64,000 nt of DNA from Achatina immaculata. Lineage: Eukaryota; Mollusca; Gastropoda; Stylommatophora; Achatinidae. This document shows, piece after piece, positions 53,970-64,000 of this stretch; the stretch's first letter is position 1; each line of letters opens with the position of its first letter. The notes under the pieces were generated by a model, which had not been told where the DNA came from, made no database searches, and saw nothing but the letters and a program-made list of their open reading frames with translations. The stretch is taken from contig CM019714.1 in NCBI GenBank assembly GCA_009760885.1, positions 148,109-212,108 of the forward strand, in the 5' to 3' direction. The position numbers and the translations under genes were made by a program.

Positions 53970-54886
53970 AGAGGGGAAGTTACTAAGTAACTCGCAAATT
54001 GAAGTATTTTATCAGTGGCAATTATTAGGTATTATTGAAATATATCATTAGATAGTACCTTCATCCAACGTTATAATAGTTGTATGTAGGGTGCGATGGG
54101 AGTTACATGCGTATGCGCATAGCAATAAGAAAATGGCTACAAAACTGTTAGCGTGTACCAAAGAAGAACAGAGAATTGTAGTGCGATTTTTGTTGGCTAA
54201 AGGACATTCAGTTGAGGACATTCATAAGGAATTGATTACAGTTTATGCTGAAAAGTGTTTATTACGTAAAGCGTGCTTCAATGCAATGAACACATCCGTC
54301 ATCGCCATGCGAAAAATAATTCAGTATTATGCCTTCTGTAGGGAAGGTTATGATGACAGTGTTGTGGGATTATCTAGGGGAGTTGTTAACCAAGTTCCAG
54401 AATATGGTGACAGTGTGAATTCTGCATCGTACTGTGAAGTTCTGTCGATGTTACAGGATGCAGTTCGAAGAAAACGTCCTGGTCTGATGACTAGAGGTGT
54501 GCTTCTCCTTCAAGACAATGCCAGACCACATACGGCTCGGTTAACCCAAGAGAAAATTACACAGTTGGGTTGGGAAGTTCTTGAACATCCGCCCTATAGT
54601 CCTCACTTAGCTCCAAGTGATTTTCACCTGTTTGGTCCATTGAAAAACCACCTTCGAGGGAGAAGATTCTCAAGTGAGAAGAGGTGGAAACAGAAGTAAA
54701 AGAATTGACCAGAAAACGGATTCACTATTTTTACGCCAAGGGTATTGCATCACTGATTACACGATGGGACAGATGTATCAATGTTGGTGACGATTACGTT
54801 GAGAAATAGGGGAATAATGTAGGATCAACATTTTTAAAGTTTTCAAATTACTGGCGCATTTAATCTTTTGTAACAGGCATTCAACG
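53969..54886 (+). mobile_element. Internally deleted mariner, private to arm Q2
   Basis: The left end GAGGGGAAGTTACTAAGTAA (53969) matches a terminal repeat at 63427. The right end lacks the outermost repeat and stops at about 54886 (GTAACAGGCATT). Arm Q1 lacks the whole insert. The 202-codon ORF at 54091-54699 fuses the N-terminal DNA-binding part (TKEEQRIVVRFLLAKGHSVE) to the C-terminal catalytic part, where VLLLQDNARPHTARLTQEKI and HLAPSDFHLFGPLKNHL give the last two Asp of the DD34D set (34 residues apart). The segment with the first Asp (DETW-like) is missing. Usual transposases are about 345 residues, so this is an internal deletion derivative. Confidence 0.85.
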
Positions 54887-54899
54887 TAAAATTCAAATA

Positions 54900-55065
54900 T
54901 TTTGCACAGTAAATCACTATATTATCATATCCTTTATATCCTCTTCCATATTGTCCCTCAGTCTGCCTTGCTCGACCTCTTGAACTTGGTCTTGTTTCCT
55001 TCCCCTCTTATACATAAATCGTTTTAATCTATCATTCATTATACATGATCCAACCGACGTAATCT
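54900..55065 (-). mobile_element. LINE E 3' segment (Q2)
   Basis: Inverse of 14889-15045, with TTATATCCTCTTCCAT and CCAACCGACGTAATCTGTTC landmarks. Confidence 0.7.
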
Positions 55066-56460
55066 GTTCTGTTACTAGATTTTATTACTCGCTGTGTTTT
55101 AAAGACTTATAACAGTGTCAAGGTATGAACTATTATTCTCGATGACTGATAGTAGAAGTGTTCTTTGGTTCTCTGATCATAGCACATCGATGTTTCACAA
55201 ATATTACAACATTCGCTAAACCACAGCAAGTCCGATGAAATGTTCTCTACAGACTTCATTTAATTCTGGCAGATAAGATATTCCACTTAGAATGCACAGA
55301 ATCTCTTGTACTAAGATGTAATATCACATACTCTTGGTTAATTTCGTTGTTGAAGCACATCAGTATCAAACTATCACACTCTACATGCAGCATTTCTCCA
55401 TGTTCTCCTATTTCACAATAATCTACACATTTGATAAGAGGAGAATTCTAAACTCTGTACTATATTCCATCTGAAATATGTGGTCAATTTGTTAAACGAA
55501 TAAAGCACTGTACTCGAACTTTCAAAGTCATAAATATTCATATCATTTGAATCACTTGAAACACAGATTCAATCTGTCCTAAAACTGCTTCTTCAAAACT
55601 GCTTTTCCTGAGTATCCATTGCTCTAATTGTCCATCTATTCCAACTGTCGTTACCTACGTCTTCTTTCTCTCGTGTCTTCTCTGGTGTGTCTTACTTCTC
55701 TTCTTCTCTTGTCTGGACCGGTCTCAGTTCACTGACCGTCCTTGTACTTCTGTCTTCGGGGTTCCGTCCTCGGTCTCCTCTCGTCTACTTCTTCCTTGTT
55801 CCCCCTCTACTTGGTTCCTCTTCTTTCTTCGTTCTGTTCCCCTTCATACTTCTCCGTTCACCTTTTTATCTTCAAGTGTAGTTTGGTGGATTAACCAATA
55901 CGTATTTTGGCTCCATCCTTCAGATGTCCACTGGTTCCCATGAGCGTTCTGATTGTCCGTCATTCAAATTGCTCCGTTGCTTATATGTCGTAAGTCAATT
56001 GTCCAATAAGCCACACCTTAAATATTTAATTGGTCAGCTGGCCCAGTTGGTCACTCTATTTAAAAACCCGTGTACAACCGCGTGTCAAGTGTCAACTCCG
56101 TCTATACAACGTGTTATTTACCTAAGACATTATCTTGCTATTTCGTGTCGGAGGTTTATTGTGTCCTCCCTTTTCAGTGTCTCTGTCTTTTCTATTTGTC
56201 TTTTGTATTTTGTTTACTCGTGTCAACGTCCAGTCACTGCTTTGTTATCACAGGACCATCCTACTTTCTTCTTTTGTCTGGACCCACGTCAGCGTCACTG
56301 TTTACTTTTGTCAGCATCTTATTCTAGTGTCATGGAAGTTCTATACCATTCTCTTCCTTTTTTCAACCTACTTTTCTCTGTCGCTATTTGATCTTACTAT
56401 TTTCTTTACTGCATATTTCCATAACCATATTCATTAATAATAATAATAATAATAAAAACA
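55066..56460 (-). repeat. Unit K, LTR-like repeat (Q2)
   Basis: Inverse of 13492-14888, estimated by eye at about 90 percent identity over the part checked (56190-56420). The short remainder of the unit lies beyond LINE B at 59903-59925. Confidence 0.7.
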
Positions 56461-56469
56461 ATATTCAGA

Positions 56470-59298
56470 ACTAATGGATGTTCCTCTGGAACAGCCTCGT
56501 CCAGTATGGCAGCTCACGAGCCACAGGTGAGGCCAGATCGTCATCAAGCTACTGGTGGCAAAACTAACAAGTTCAAAATAGCAACATGGAATGTTAGAAC
56601 TTTATTCCAGGCTGGAAAATTAGAAAATGTAAAGATGGAAATGGAAAGGATGAAGATCAACATATTAGGAATGAGTGAAGTTAGATGGACAGGTGCAGGG
56701 AAGATAAACTCAGATAAATATACAATAATATATTCAGGAAGTGAGAAACATGAACGAGGAGTAGGAATTATATTTGATGAACAAACGGCAAGGACAATTG
56801 TAGAATATTTGAACATCTCGGACCGAGTCCTGCTAGCCCAACTGAAAGGACAACCAATAAACATAAATATTATACAAATGTACGCTCCAACATCTGAAAG
56901 TTCTGAAGAAGATGTAAAGTTATTTTCTAATGACATAGAGACAGCACTAAAACACACAAAGTCACATGAAGTTACCATAGTCATGGAAGATTTTAATGCC
57001 AAAGTTGGTAAAGTAAGAACTTCAGACATCGTTGGTGACAAATGGACTGGGGGAGATGAATGACAGAGGTTATAAATTAATTGAATGGGCAAGAATACAC
57101 AGCACGGTTGTAGGAAACAACTGGTTTAAACAAATTCCTCGAAGACTGGCAACGCGGTGCAGCCCATACAAAAAGGATTTTAACCAGATAGACTACATAT
57201 CAACCATAAACGATTCCGCAATGCATTACTGACAACAAAAATCATGCCAGGAGCTGACTGCAATAGTGACCATGATCCACTCTGTGGAAAAGTTAGAATA
57301 CAACTAAAGAAAGCAGGCAGAAAAGTGAGAAACATCAAACTGAATACAGAACTTCTTAAAAATGACCAATAACTGCGAGAACAATACAAAGTTATTATAA
57401 CAAATAGATACAATGCAATAGGAAAGATAAATAGTATAGATGAACAATGGAAAATGTTAAGAGATTCTATCCATTAAACTGTTAAGGAGATAATACCACC
57501 AAAAAAAGAAGCCTCTAAAAATAAATGAATGACAGACGACATCTTAGGACTGATGGACAAGAGGAGGAGTAAAAATAGTGAGGAAAAATATAGCAAGATA
57601 AATAAAGAAATAAGACGCAAATGCAGAGAAGCAAAAGAAGTGTGGTTAAATGAACAGTGCAGACAGATAGAGGACTCTCATAATAAAGACAGCAAAAACA
57701 TGCACAAACGAATTAATGAACTCACAGGCAGGAAAACAAAATATACCACAGGATGCCTGAAATCGAAAGAAGGTAAAATGTTAATGGGAAAAGAAGACAC
57801 TGTGGACAGGAGGACAGAGTATATCAGTGAGCTATATGGAGGAGAAAGACCAGAATTAACACCAGATACTGAAAACTGTGAGGGACCACCAATACTTGAA
57901 GATGAAATCATAGATGCCATCAAACACATGAAGAAAGGATAAGCGACTGGGCCTAATAATATAACAATAGAGAAATAGAGGCACTAGAGGAGACAGTAAT
58001 AAAAATAATAACCAAGTTACTGAATGACATTTACAACAGTGGTTATATTCCCAGTGACCTGATTAAATCCATGTGTATAGCACTACCAAAGAAACCAGGT
58101 GCAAAGGAATGTGACGACTACCGGACTATCAGCCTCTCATGTCACATAACGAAGCTACTTCTGAGAATAATTATGAGAAGAACAAGGAAAAAGATAAAAA
58201 TGGAAATAGCAGATGAACAGTTTGGATTTGTTGAATGCCATTTATGCTTTACGAACACTAACAGAAAGAGCTTTAGAAGTACAGAAAGATCTCTACTTAT
58301 GCTTCATTGATTACACCAAGGCATTTGACAAGGTGAAACATAATGACATTATTAAAATATTTGAAGACATCAATACAGACGGCAAAGACCCGAGGATTGT
58401 AAAACATCTATACTGGCAGCAAGAAGCAGCAGTTCGAGTAGAAAATAGGATTGGAAAATATCAACCTATAAAACAAGGGGTGCGACAAGGATGTGTACTA
58501 TCTCCAGACCTTTTTTCTATTTATAGCGAGATTATTCTAAAAACAATCATCACAGAACCAGGCATAAAAATTGGAGGATGCAATATTAACAACATTCGGT
58601 ACGCTGACGACACAGTACTGATAGCTGAGAACCAACAAGACCTGCAAAATCTCTTGGATAAAGTCGCCAAAGAAAGTGAACAAAAGGCCTTACTCTGAAC
58701 ATCAAAAAGACAGAGATTATGGTTATATCTAAGAAACAGAATCCACCAGCATGCAGTATTAAATTAAACGGAACTATTTACTAGAGCAAACCAGGCTTTT
58801 GCAATGCTGCAGAATATATGGAAATCCAAAAAAATAAGCATAAATATGAAAATCGGGATATTTAAGAGTAATGTTCTAAGTGTACTACTCTATGGAAGTG
58901 AATGCTGTAAATCACCAAAACCATAGAAAACAAGTTGAATTCTTTCCAGACTAAATGTTTACGAAGAATTAGAAAAATATTTTGGCCAAACACTATAAGA
59001 AATAACATCTTATTAGCAGAAATGCAGATGAAACCACTGACAACAATTATTGAGGAAAGACGCTGGCGATGGTTGGGACATGTGCTCCGAATGACTGACA
59101 ACTCACTACCAAAAATAGCACTAAGATGGACACCACAGGGGAGCAGAAGTAAGGGTAGACCAAAAGAGACATGGAGAAGAACAACAGAAAGGATGTTGAG
59201 CAATAGAGGGCTCACCTGGGCAAGAGCAGAAAAAAGGCGAAGGACAGGCATTTGTGGAAAACCCTTGCGGAAGCCCCATGCGCCCTGAGCACTTAAGG

Positions 59299-59333
<35 letters not shown>

Positions 59334-59902
59334 ATAACTTCAGTTGGGAAATGCAGAACAGAAATTAGGAACAGAATAGGCCAAGGAAAGACTGCATTTC
59401 AGAGAATGAGAAAAATATTAGCTAACACATCTTTATCAATGAATGTTAGAAAACGAGTCCTAAAATGCTATATTGAACCTATCTTGTTATATGGAAGTGA
59501 ATCATGGACAATAGGCAAGTCTGCACAAAAATCATTAGAAGCAGCAGAAATGTGGTTTATTAGAAGAATGTTGCGATTCCCCTGGACAGCAAAAATAACT
59601 AATGAAGAATGTATGAGAAGAGCTGGAGAGACAAAAAACCTTGTCAAAAAGATAGAGAGACAATGTACTTTCATAAGACATGCAATGAGAAGAGGGTGCA
59701 TTGAAAATATCGTAACAACAGGAAAAATAAAAGGAAGAAGATCAAGAGGAAGACCAAGAGAAATGATACTGGACAGTCTGACGGGATGGTGTGAGAGGAG
59801 ATCACCAACTGAACTGATGGCCTGCATGAAGGATCGGGTACTCTAGAGATGCACAATAGCCAACGCCATTCGTCAAGGCACATGATGATGATGATGACCA
59901 GC
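56470..59902 (+). mobile_element. LINE family B copy 2, inserted in arm Q2 with target duplication
   Basis: The flanks carry CAATATTC (about 56459) and CAATATCC (about 59907). Arm Q1 has the unfilled site at about 13517. The endonuclease frame 56506-57063 has KFKIATWNVRTLF, MSEVRWTGAG, MYAPTSES and VMEDFNAKVG; the Gly of GDFNAK is Glu here. A frameshift follows at about 57055. The linker frame is 57529-57942. RT frame 58213-58698 has FIDYTKAFDKVKH, KQGVRQGCVLSPDLFSIYSE and an intact IRYADDTVLIAENQ. LINE G interrupts at 58779. The C-terminus is at 59406-59846 (RMLRFPWTAKITNEECMRRA, KGRRSRGRPREMILDSLTGW) and the GATGATGATG tail ends near 59898. Confidence 0.9.
58779..59330 (+). mobile_element. 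LINE family G 3' end inserted in LINE B, with loss of target sequence
   Basis: It interrupts B after AACGGAACTATT. It encodes FQTKCLRRIRKIFWPNTIRN, ERRWRWLGHVLRMTDNSLPK, WTPQGSRSKGRPKETWRRTT and CGKPLRKPHAP, an RTE/CR1-type C-terminus, and ends in a GAGAGA run of about 30 bases. LINE B resumes at AGTAATAA; by comparison with copy 1 (27520-27560) about 45 bases of target are missing and there is no target duplication. Confidence 0.8.
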
Positions 59903-59924
59903 AATATCCGTTACTTACAAGGCT

Positions 59925-60190
59925 ATGCTACAGAAGCTTTTTCTAGCTCTCCATTCTCCACTGTTGATACACTTTATTGGGCCAAAGATTTTTCTTAGTG
60001 TCATATTCTCGAAGACTTACAATTGTTGTTTGTCTTTTTTTGTTGTACTTCACATTTCTGATCCATACATGATACTGATCTTATTTTACATGTGTAGACT
60101 TTTCGCTTTGTGTTTTGGGACAAGATTTTAGATTTTAACAGGTGTTGCGAGACAAAGTATATTGTGTTTCCTGTCTGTACTCTACTTTTA
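59925..60190 (-). mobile_element. LINE E fragment inside Tigger (Q2)
   Basis: Inverse of 13206-13490, with the same junction to the transposase. The minus-strand frame at 60001-60486 mixes LINE E text and reversed Tigger sequence and is not a gene. Confidence 0.75.
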
Positions 60191-61340
60191 ATTTCCTTAT
60201 ACACGACCGGAACATTTCTATCGACAATAAAATAAACAGAGTGAACAGAAAAGTTTTGTTGTTCGTTGATAACTGTCTGGGGCATGTTGACGTCACCAAT
60301 GTGGTCTCCATAAAGCTTGTTTTCCTGGCGCCTAACACAACCAGCGTGCTGCAGCTGTACGTCCAAGGTATCATTTACACCTTCAAGCAACAGTACAGAA
60401 AGTGAATAACGCGTCATGTGCTGAGTGCTGTGGAACAAAAGCGTGTCGTCAAGTTCGACATCAAGACATCGATTAATTTTATGCATGCTGGAAGAAACGC
60501 ATCTGACAGTCAGCGAATGTGATTTGCTTTACTAATCACATTTTTACTTTCTTACTCGAGCCAGTGATCAATAGAAACTCCTGAGATATTTGTGACTTTA
60601 CCCTGGACTTGATCACAGAAGAAGAGTGGGCAGCAATTTCTGATGGGTGTGCTACGTTTGATCATTTCATTTCAACTGACGACGGTTGGCTGGGGACTGA
60701 AATGCATTCAGTCAAAGAGAGCATGGTTAGCTGCAGTAAAAGTAAGGCAGACAGCCAGGCTGAGGATAGAACTGATGATGTCAGTGAGTCTGACAGGGAC
60801 CAGACGCCCATCAAACCTATTTCTTACGCTCAGTCTGTGAGAGCTTTAGAAACTGTGCTTGTTTATTTTCTTTATGACTGACATGACGCAGGACATTTTT
60901 AATTCTGTAATGTAGGAAGTTTTTAATCCTGTGACGCGGGACGTTTGTGAGGCTGTGACGCAGGAAGTTTTTAATGCTGCGACACAGGGCATTTTGAATG
61001 CTGTGACGCAGGACGTTTTTAATGGTGTAGCTAGCTTAAGTGACTTTTCATTAATAGAACAATTATTATTATAGAAGGCAAACTCACATTTGTACTACTT
61101 CTGCTGAAAGTCAGATGCTGATTGATTTTAGTGTTAACTATGCTGTAATTTAATAACTAAGATTGTGATTAATAAATTTTGTGTCGGCTAAGGATAGCTT
61201 CAGTTGTTTGTTACGTGTTTAATGTAGCAAATGTGGGACACACTTATCCTGGTGCAGATAGAACACTTGTAATGGCCACCTCTTAATGTCACCAAATTTT
61301 GACGCTCCCACGATGTGACATTAAGAGAGCTCGAATGTAT
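60191..61340 (+). pseudogene. Tigger/pogo transposase remnant, arm Q2 copy
   Basis: 60215-60405 reads VNRKVLLFVDNCLGHVDVTN and APNTTSVLQLYVQG, ending RK and stop. Here the second catalytic Asp (LFVDN) is kept, but the third is lost exactly as in Q1 (YVQG). After stops, 60609-60881 gives the C-terminus ITEEEWAAISDGCATFDHFI and PISYAQSVRALETVLVYF. The terminal repeat at about 61310-61335 is recognisable as the complement of GAGCTCTCTTAATGTCACA. The N-terminal half is missing. Confidence 0.8.
60885..61030. repeat. 24-bp minisatellite in the Tigger 3' region, Q2
   Basis: About six units of GGACGTTTTTAATGCTGTGA plus CGCA, against about thirteen in Q1. Confidence 0.9.
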
Positions 61341-61344
61341 ATAA

Positions 61345-61395
61345 AATACATTAAATACTCATATAAAACACATTAAATACTCATATAAAACACAA
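61345..61395. repeat. 22-bp minisatellite, uninterrupted copy in Q2
   Basis: Two to three units of ACTCATATAAAACACATTAA plus AT. This is the empty-site counterpart of the LINE A insertion at 11536. Confidence 0.85.
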
Positions 61396-61479
61396 TTAAT
61401 AATGGATAGAAAGGAATTAATATACAAATAGAATAATAATGTTTTTAAAATAAATAATCTTCATGAATCCTCTGAAATC

Positions 61480-61960
61480 CCAATGAAGCATCATTCATTA
61501 AGCTTTCCATGTCATTGCGACTCATTGCTGCAAACAAGATTTGCCTCCATTCTTCTCTTTTCTTGTTCTTCTTCTTCTTCAAACTGTCCACTCCGAAGAC
61601 TCGCAGTTCTTCCTCCAGGTTGTCACGTCAACGTTGACTCGGTCTGCTTCTTGGTCTGTCTCTGTTAATTACTTAGATATAAGACTTTTTTGTCTGTCTA
61701 CTCTCGTTCGTCCTCTCATTTGTTGTTTTTCATAAAGGTAGTTATAAGTGGAGACCGGAATAGCGTGTTTATGTCTTTGTTATTTTTTTTTAGTTTACAT
61801 TTTTGTGATATAGGATCTTTAACTAGTCCAACCATTTTCAAGATTCTGTTTTCCAAGATCTGTAGCTGTGTTTCATTTTGTTTTGCTGTGCTCCATTTTC
61901 TGATCCGTATAAGACAACTGATCTAATCTGTGTCTTGTATATATTTAGTGTGGTGTTGTG
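61480..61960 (-). pseudogene. LINE 3' remnant (family E-like) in Q2
   Basis: Inverse of 10850-11290, with the CTTCTTCTTC tail at about 61565-61580 and reversed coding to about 61960. Confidence 0.6.
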
Positions 61961-62214
61961 GACAGGATTTCTCATGCAATACTACATTACTATCTAATTC
62001 GAAATCTACACAAGAATAATATTTCGTGGGTCAACTATCCATTATACAGTTCTCATCCACTTTCTACATTTGAACTACAATACGTTCAATCAATTTTTAG
62101 CATTCTTCTCAGTCTATCTTACTTGTAGATCTCTAGCGAGATATGTGTGACTCAGTATCCTTATCTCTGTCTCTGTATCTGATCTTATATCGCTCCTAAA
62201 CTCCTTCTCTAACT

Positions 62215-62330
62215 GCTCCTCTCTAACTATTTCTCTAACTGCTTCTCTCTAACTACTTCTCTAACTGCTTCTCTCTAACTACTTCTCTAACTGCTTCTCT
62301 ATAACTGCTTCTCTAACTGCTTCTCTCATT
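62215..62330. repeat. 26-bp minisatellite in Q2
   Basis: Four to five units of TCTCTAACTGCTTCTCTCTA plus ACTACT, inverse of 10443-10650. Confidence 0.9.
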
Positions 62331-62579
62331 TGTTTTAAAATTAACTTTATTGTTAAGAAAACGGATACATGATATTGTCTCAAACATGAACATGTAAATA
62401 ACGTTTATAATCAACAACTTGTTATGAAGATGAAGGTGATGTGCAATGAGTTTTACAATGTCATGATAGACATTTTTGTGTCTAGGGGACTAATCAATGT
62501 TGATAAGAGCAGGGACTGGTTGTCGCCGAAGGTTGTAGCCGGAGGCGGTGGCCACACCTAAAGAAATGGCCTGCGATTG

Positions 62580-63040
62580 AGAGACGGCAGAGGAAGACCG
62601 TCAGAAGAAATCAGAAGACAGACAAGAGAAGAAAGTGGACGAGACGATATAAAATCAGAAGTAATGTTATACGGAAGATGGTTTTCAAGGGATTTAAGTG
62701 ATTACGAGGAATTGACACTTATGAAACTTTGAGTACAGTGGTTATAGACGAGAAACTAATTGACCACGTGTTGCACAACTGATATAATACTGAGATAGGA
62801 AAATGTTTTCTTATCAAGTGTAGTATAATCTGAATTTGAATGCTGCATGTAGAATATGACAGAGTTCGATATTGTGAACAAATGGTTATATGTTTCATTC
62901 TGAGTGACGCAATCAGCTATACATCTTGAACTTATTTGTGAGAAAAACATATGAATTCTGTAGAGAACATTTCATCGGACCTGATTTAGTGAAGTATAAT
63001 ATTTGTAAAACATCGATGTGTTATTCTCAAAGATGGCGTA
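62580..63040 (+). repeat. Unit K, diverged third copy
   Basis: Weakly matches 14300-14800. Landmarks are GACAAGAGAAGAAAG, GACTTTGAAAC-like text, TGATTGACCACG-like text, GAACATTTCATCGGAC and AAACATCGATGTG. It is in the plus orientation, unlike the other copy in this arm, and replaces the 2 kb found in Q1 at 7850-9900. Confidence 0.6.
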
Positions 63041-63426
63041 ACTATGATATATGTAGAGAGTGTTAATACATGGATGTAAAATGATGTGTTGACTTTGTAA
63101 TACGTATATCATGTTGATGTGATGTATGAATGTGTGTGAAATGCTGAATTAACTGCCATTTGGTATCCTTGGAGGGGAGAATCTGTGTTGGCGGTCATGG
63201 GGGTCTCGAGATCTTGGCCCTGCAGTATGGTAGTACATGCCAAGGGAATGCCTGAAAAGCTAGGTTGGTCTTTATTTTCCAAATTAATTATCCACAAAAT
63301 GTAGATTTAGCAGCAGCTAAGTTTACAGTAGAGGGAGGATTTTTACTGTGTATATCAGTTGTGGGAAGACACAGGTGTTGACTGCGACACTTCTGCCCAA
63401 TAAGGTAGTGGTTTTATATTTGTATA

Positions 63427-63695
63427 CGAGGGGAAGTCACTAAGTAACTCGCAAATGCCTGTTACAAACAAAAACTAAATGCAACATGGCGTAAAAATCG
63501 TGAGTCCGATTTCTGATCAATTTTTTTTTTCCTTCTGTTTCCACCTCTTCGTCACTCGAGAATCTTCTCCCTCGAAGGTGATTTTTCAATGGACCAAACA
63601 GGTGAAAACCACTTGGAGCTAAGTGAGGACTATAGGGCTTCTCAAACCAACTGGCTAATTTTCTTTTGAAGCCGTATGTGGTCTGGCATTGTCAT
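63427..63695 (-). mobile_element. mariner C-terminal fragment with terminal repeat, at the edge of arm Q2
   Basis: The terminal repeat GAGGGGAAGTCACTAAGTAA begins right after TATAC. The complement of 63540-63690 matches the C-terminal coding of the mariner at 53969 (HLF, PSDF, YSPHLAPS region), with more damage. The remaining two thirds of the element is missing. Confidence 0.8.
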
Positions 63696-63838
63696 GAATA
63701 TATCTGCTTCTCATTTTTACGACATATACAGTGTTTTGTTTAGTTTAGGTTGAATGTCTGAATAGGTGGCTGCTTCTCTTTTTTTATGACACATATGGAG
63801 ATATTGTTAGATATTTGGATTTTTATAACTAGATATTG

Positions 63839-64000
63839 CATGAGACAACTACAGAGAATGTTTAACAAGATTTGGAAAGAAGAAAAGGTCCCTTCTAATT
63901 GGAAGAAGGGAATCATTGTTAAAATACCAAAAAAGGGCAACCTTAGTGACTGTAACAACTGGAGAGGAGTAACCTTAATATCAGTTATGTCAAAAGTATT
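63839..64000 (+). mobile_element. LINE family A, fourth copy, running off the window
   Basis: Reads MRQLQRMFNKIWKEEKVPSN, then WKKGIIVKIPKKGNLSDCNN and WRGVTLISV, the first RT blocks. It is 5'-truncated at 63838 and continues past the window end. So far no stop is seen in its frame. Confidence 0.88.

Larger units (their letters stand above)
53396..63427 (-). repeat. Large inverted repeat, arm Q2
   Basis: Partner of 7463-15676. It is longer because it carries a LINE B of about 3.4 kb and a mariner of about 0.9 kb, and it lacks the Q1-specific 2-kb stretch 7850-9900, where a diverged unit K fragment (62580-63040) sits instead. Its outer limit coincides with the terminal repeat of another mariner at 63427. 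Confidence 0.9.

Noticed and set aside
60001..60486. 161-codon minus-strand ORF
   Set aside because: It runs antisense through the Tigger remnant and into LINE E, mixing two elements.
1..64000. CRISPR array, phage or bacterial genes
   Set aside because: The tandem repeats lack unique spacers, all coding is eukaryotic mobile-element type and there are no ribosome-binding-site-led genes.

Overview
This window is animal nuclear DNA made almost entirely of mobile elements, minisatellites and duplications. It is AT-rich, has no operon-like coding, contains several clades of non-LTR retrotransposon (LINE), mariner and Tigger/pogo DNA transposons, a Ty3/gypsy fragment, a Penelope-like fragment and tRNA-derived SINEs, and has splice-like signals. 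A mollusc or other lophotrochozoan is my guess from the repeat flavour only; no diagnostic host gene is present. A 100-base run of N (30239-30338) joins two contigs.

Local LINE labels used below: A = RTE-like with a GGATATAAG-type 3' tail (copies at 175-1725, 11536-11790, 17852-19915, 63839-64000). B = RTE-like with an APE endonuclease (23326-27975, 56470-59902). C = jockey/CR1-like (15904-17555, 45665-46993). D = RTE-like (50221-52528). E = decayed RTE-like (2076-4060, 47150-48960 and pieces in both arms Q). F = RTE-like 3' ends (10090-10357, 42645-42725). G = a 3' end inserted in B (58779-59330).

Layout. 1-4060: two LINEs facing away from each other across a palindrome. 4226-5635: segment P1, repeated in inverse at 31738-33735 (P2). 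6380-6970: TACA microsatellite. 7463-15676: arm Q1, repeated in inverse at 53396-63427 (Q2). 15577-15705: promoter and signal-peptide exon of a probable secreted protein. 15904-19915: LINE C (carrying a SINE), a possible coiled-coil exon and LINE A. 19918-23325: a 24-bp minisatellite. 23326-27975: LINE B carrying a 1.5-kb GC-rich retroposon with an 11-bp target duplication. 28016-28702: two candidate host exons. 29100-30238: dead mariner. After the gap: Ty3/gypsy integrase, a solo LTR, P2, decayed LINEs, a 26-bp minisatellite, a SINE, a decayed copy of an uncharacterised multicopy gene family (38650-40330), a Penelope-like GIY-YIG fragment, LINE C, LINE E, a 46-bp minisatellite, LINE D and then arm Q2.

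The main result is the pair of multi-kilobase inverted arms. Both carry the same nested stack: LINE E inside a Tigger transposon, and a 1.4-kb LTR-like unit K inside that LINE E. Each arm also has private insertions whose empty site can be read in the other arm: LINE F and LINE A in Q1, LINE B and a mariner in Q2. This gives a relative history of the locus from one sequence. The arms lie on opposite sides of the N gap, so their inverted orientation depends on the scaffold join. No working host gene is complete in the window, and most element ORFs are broken.
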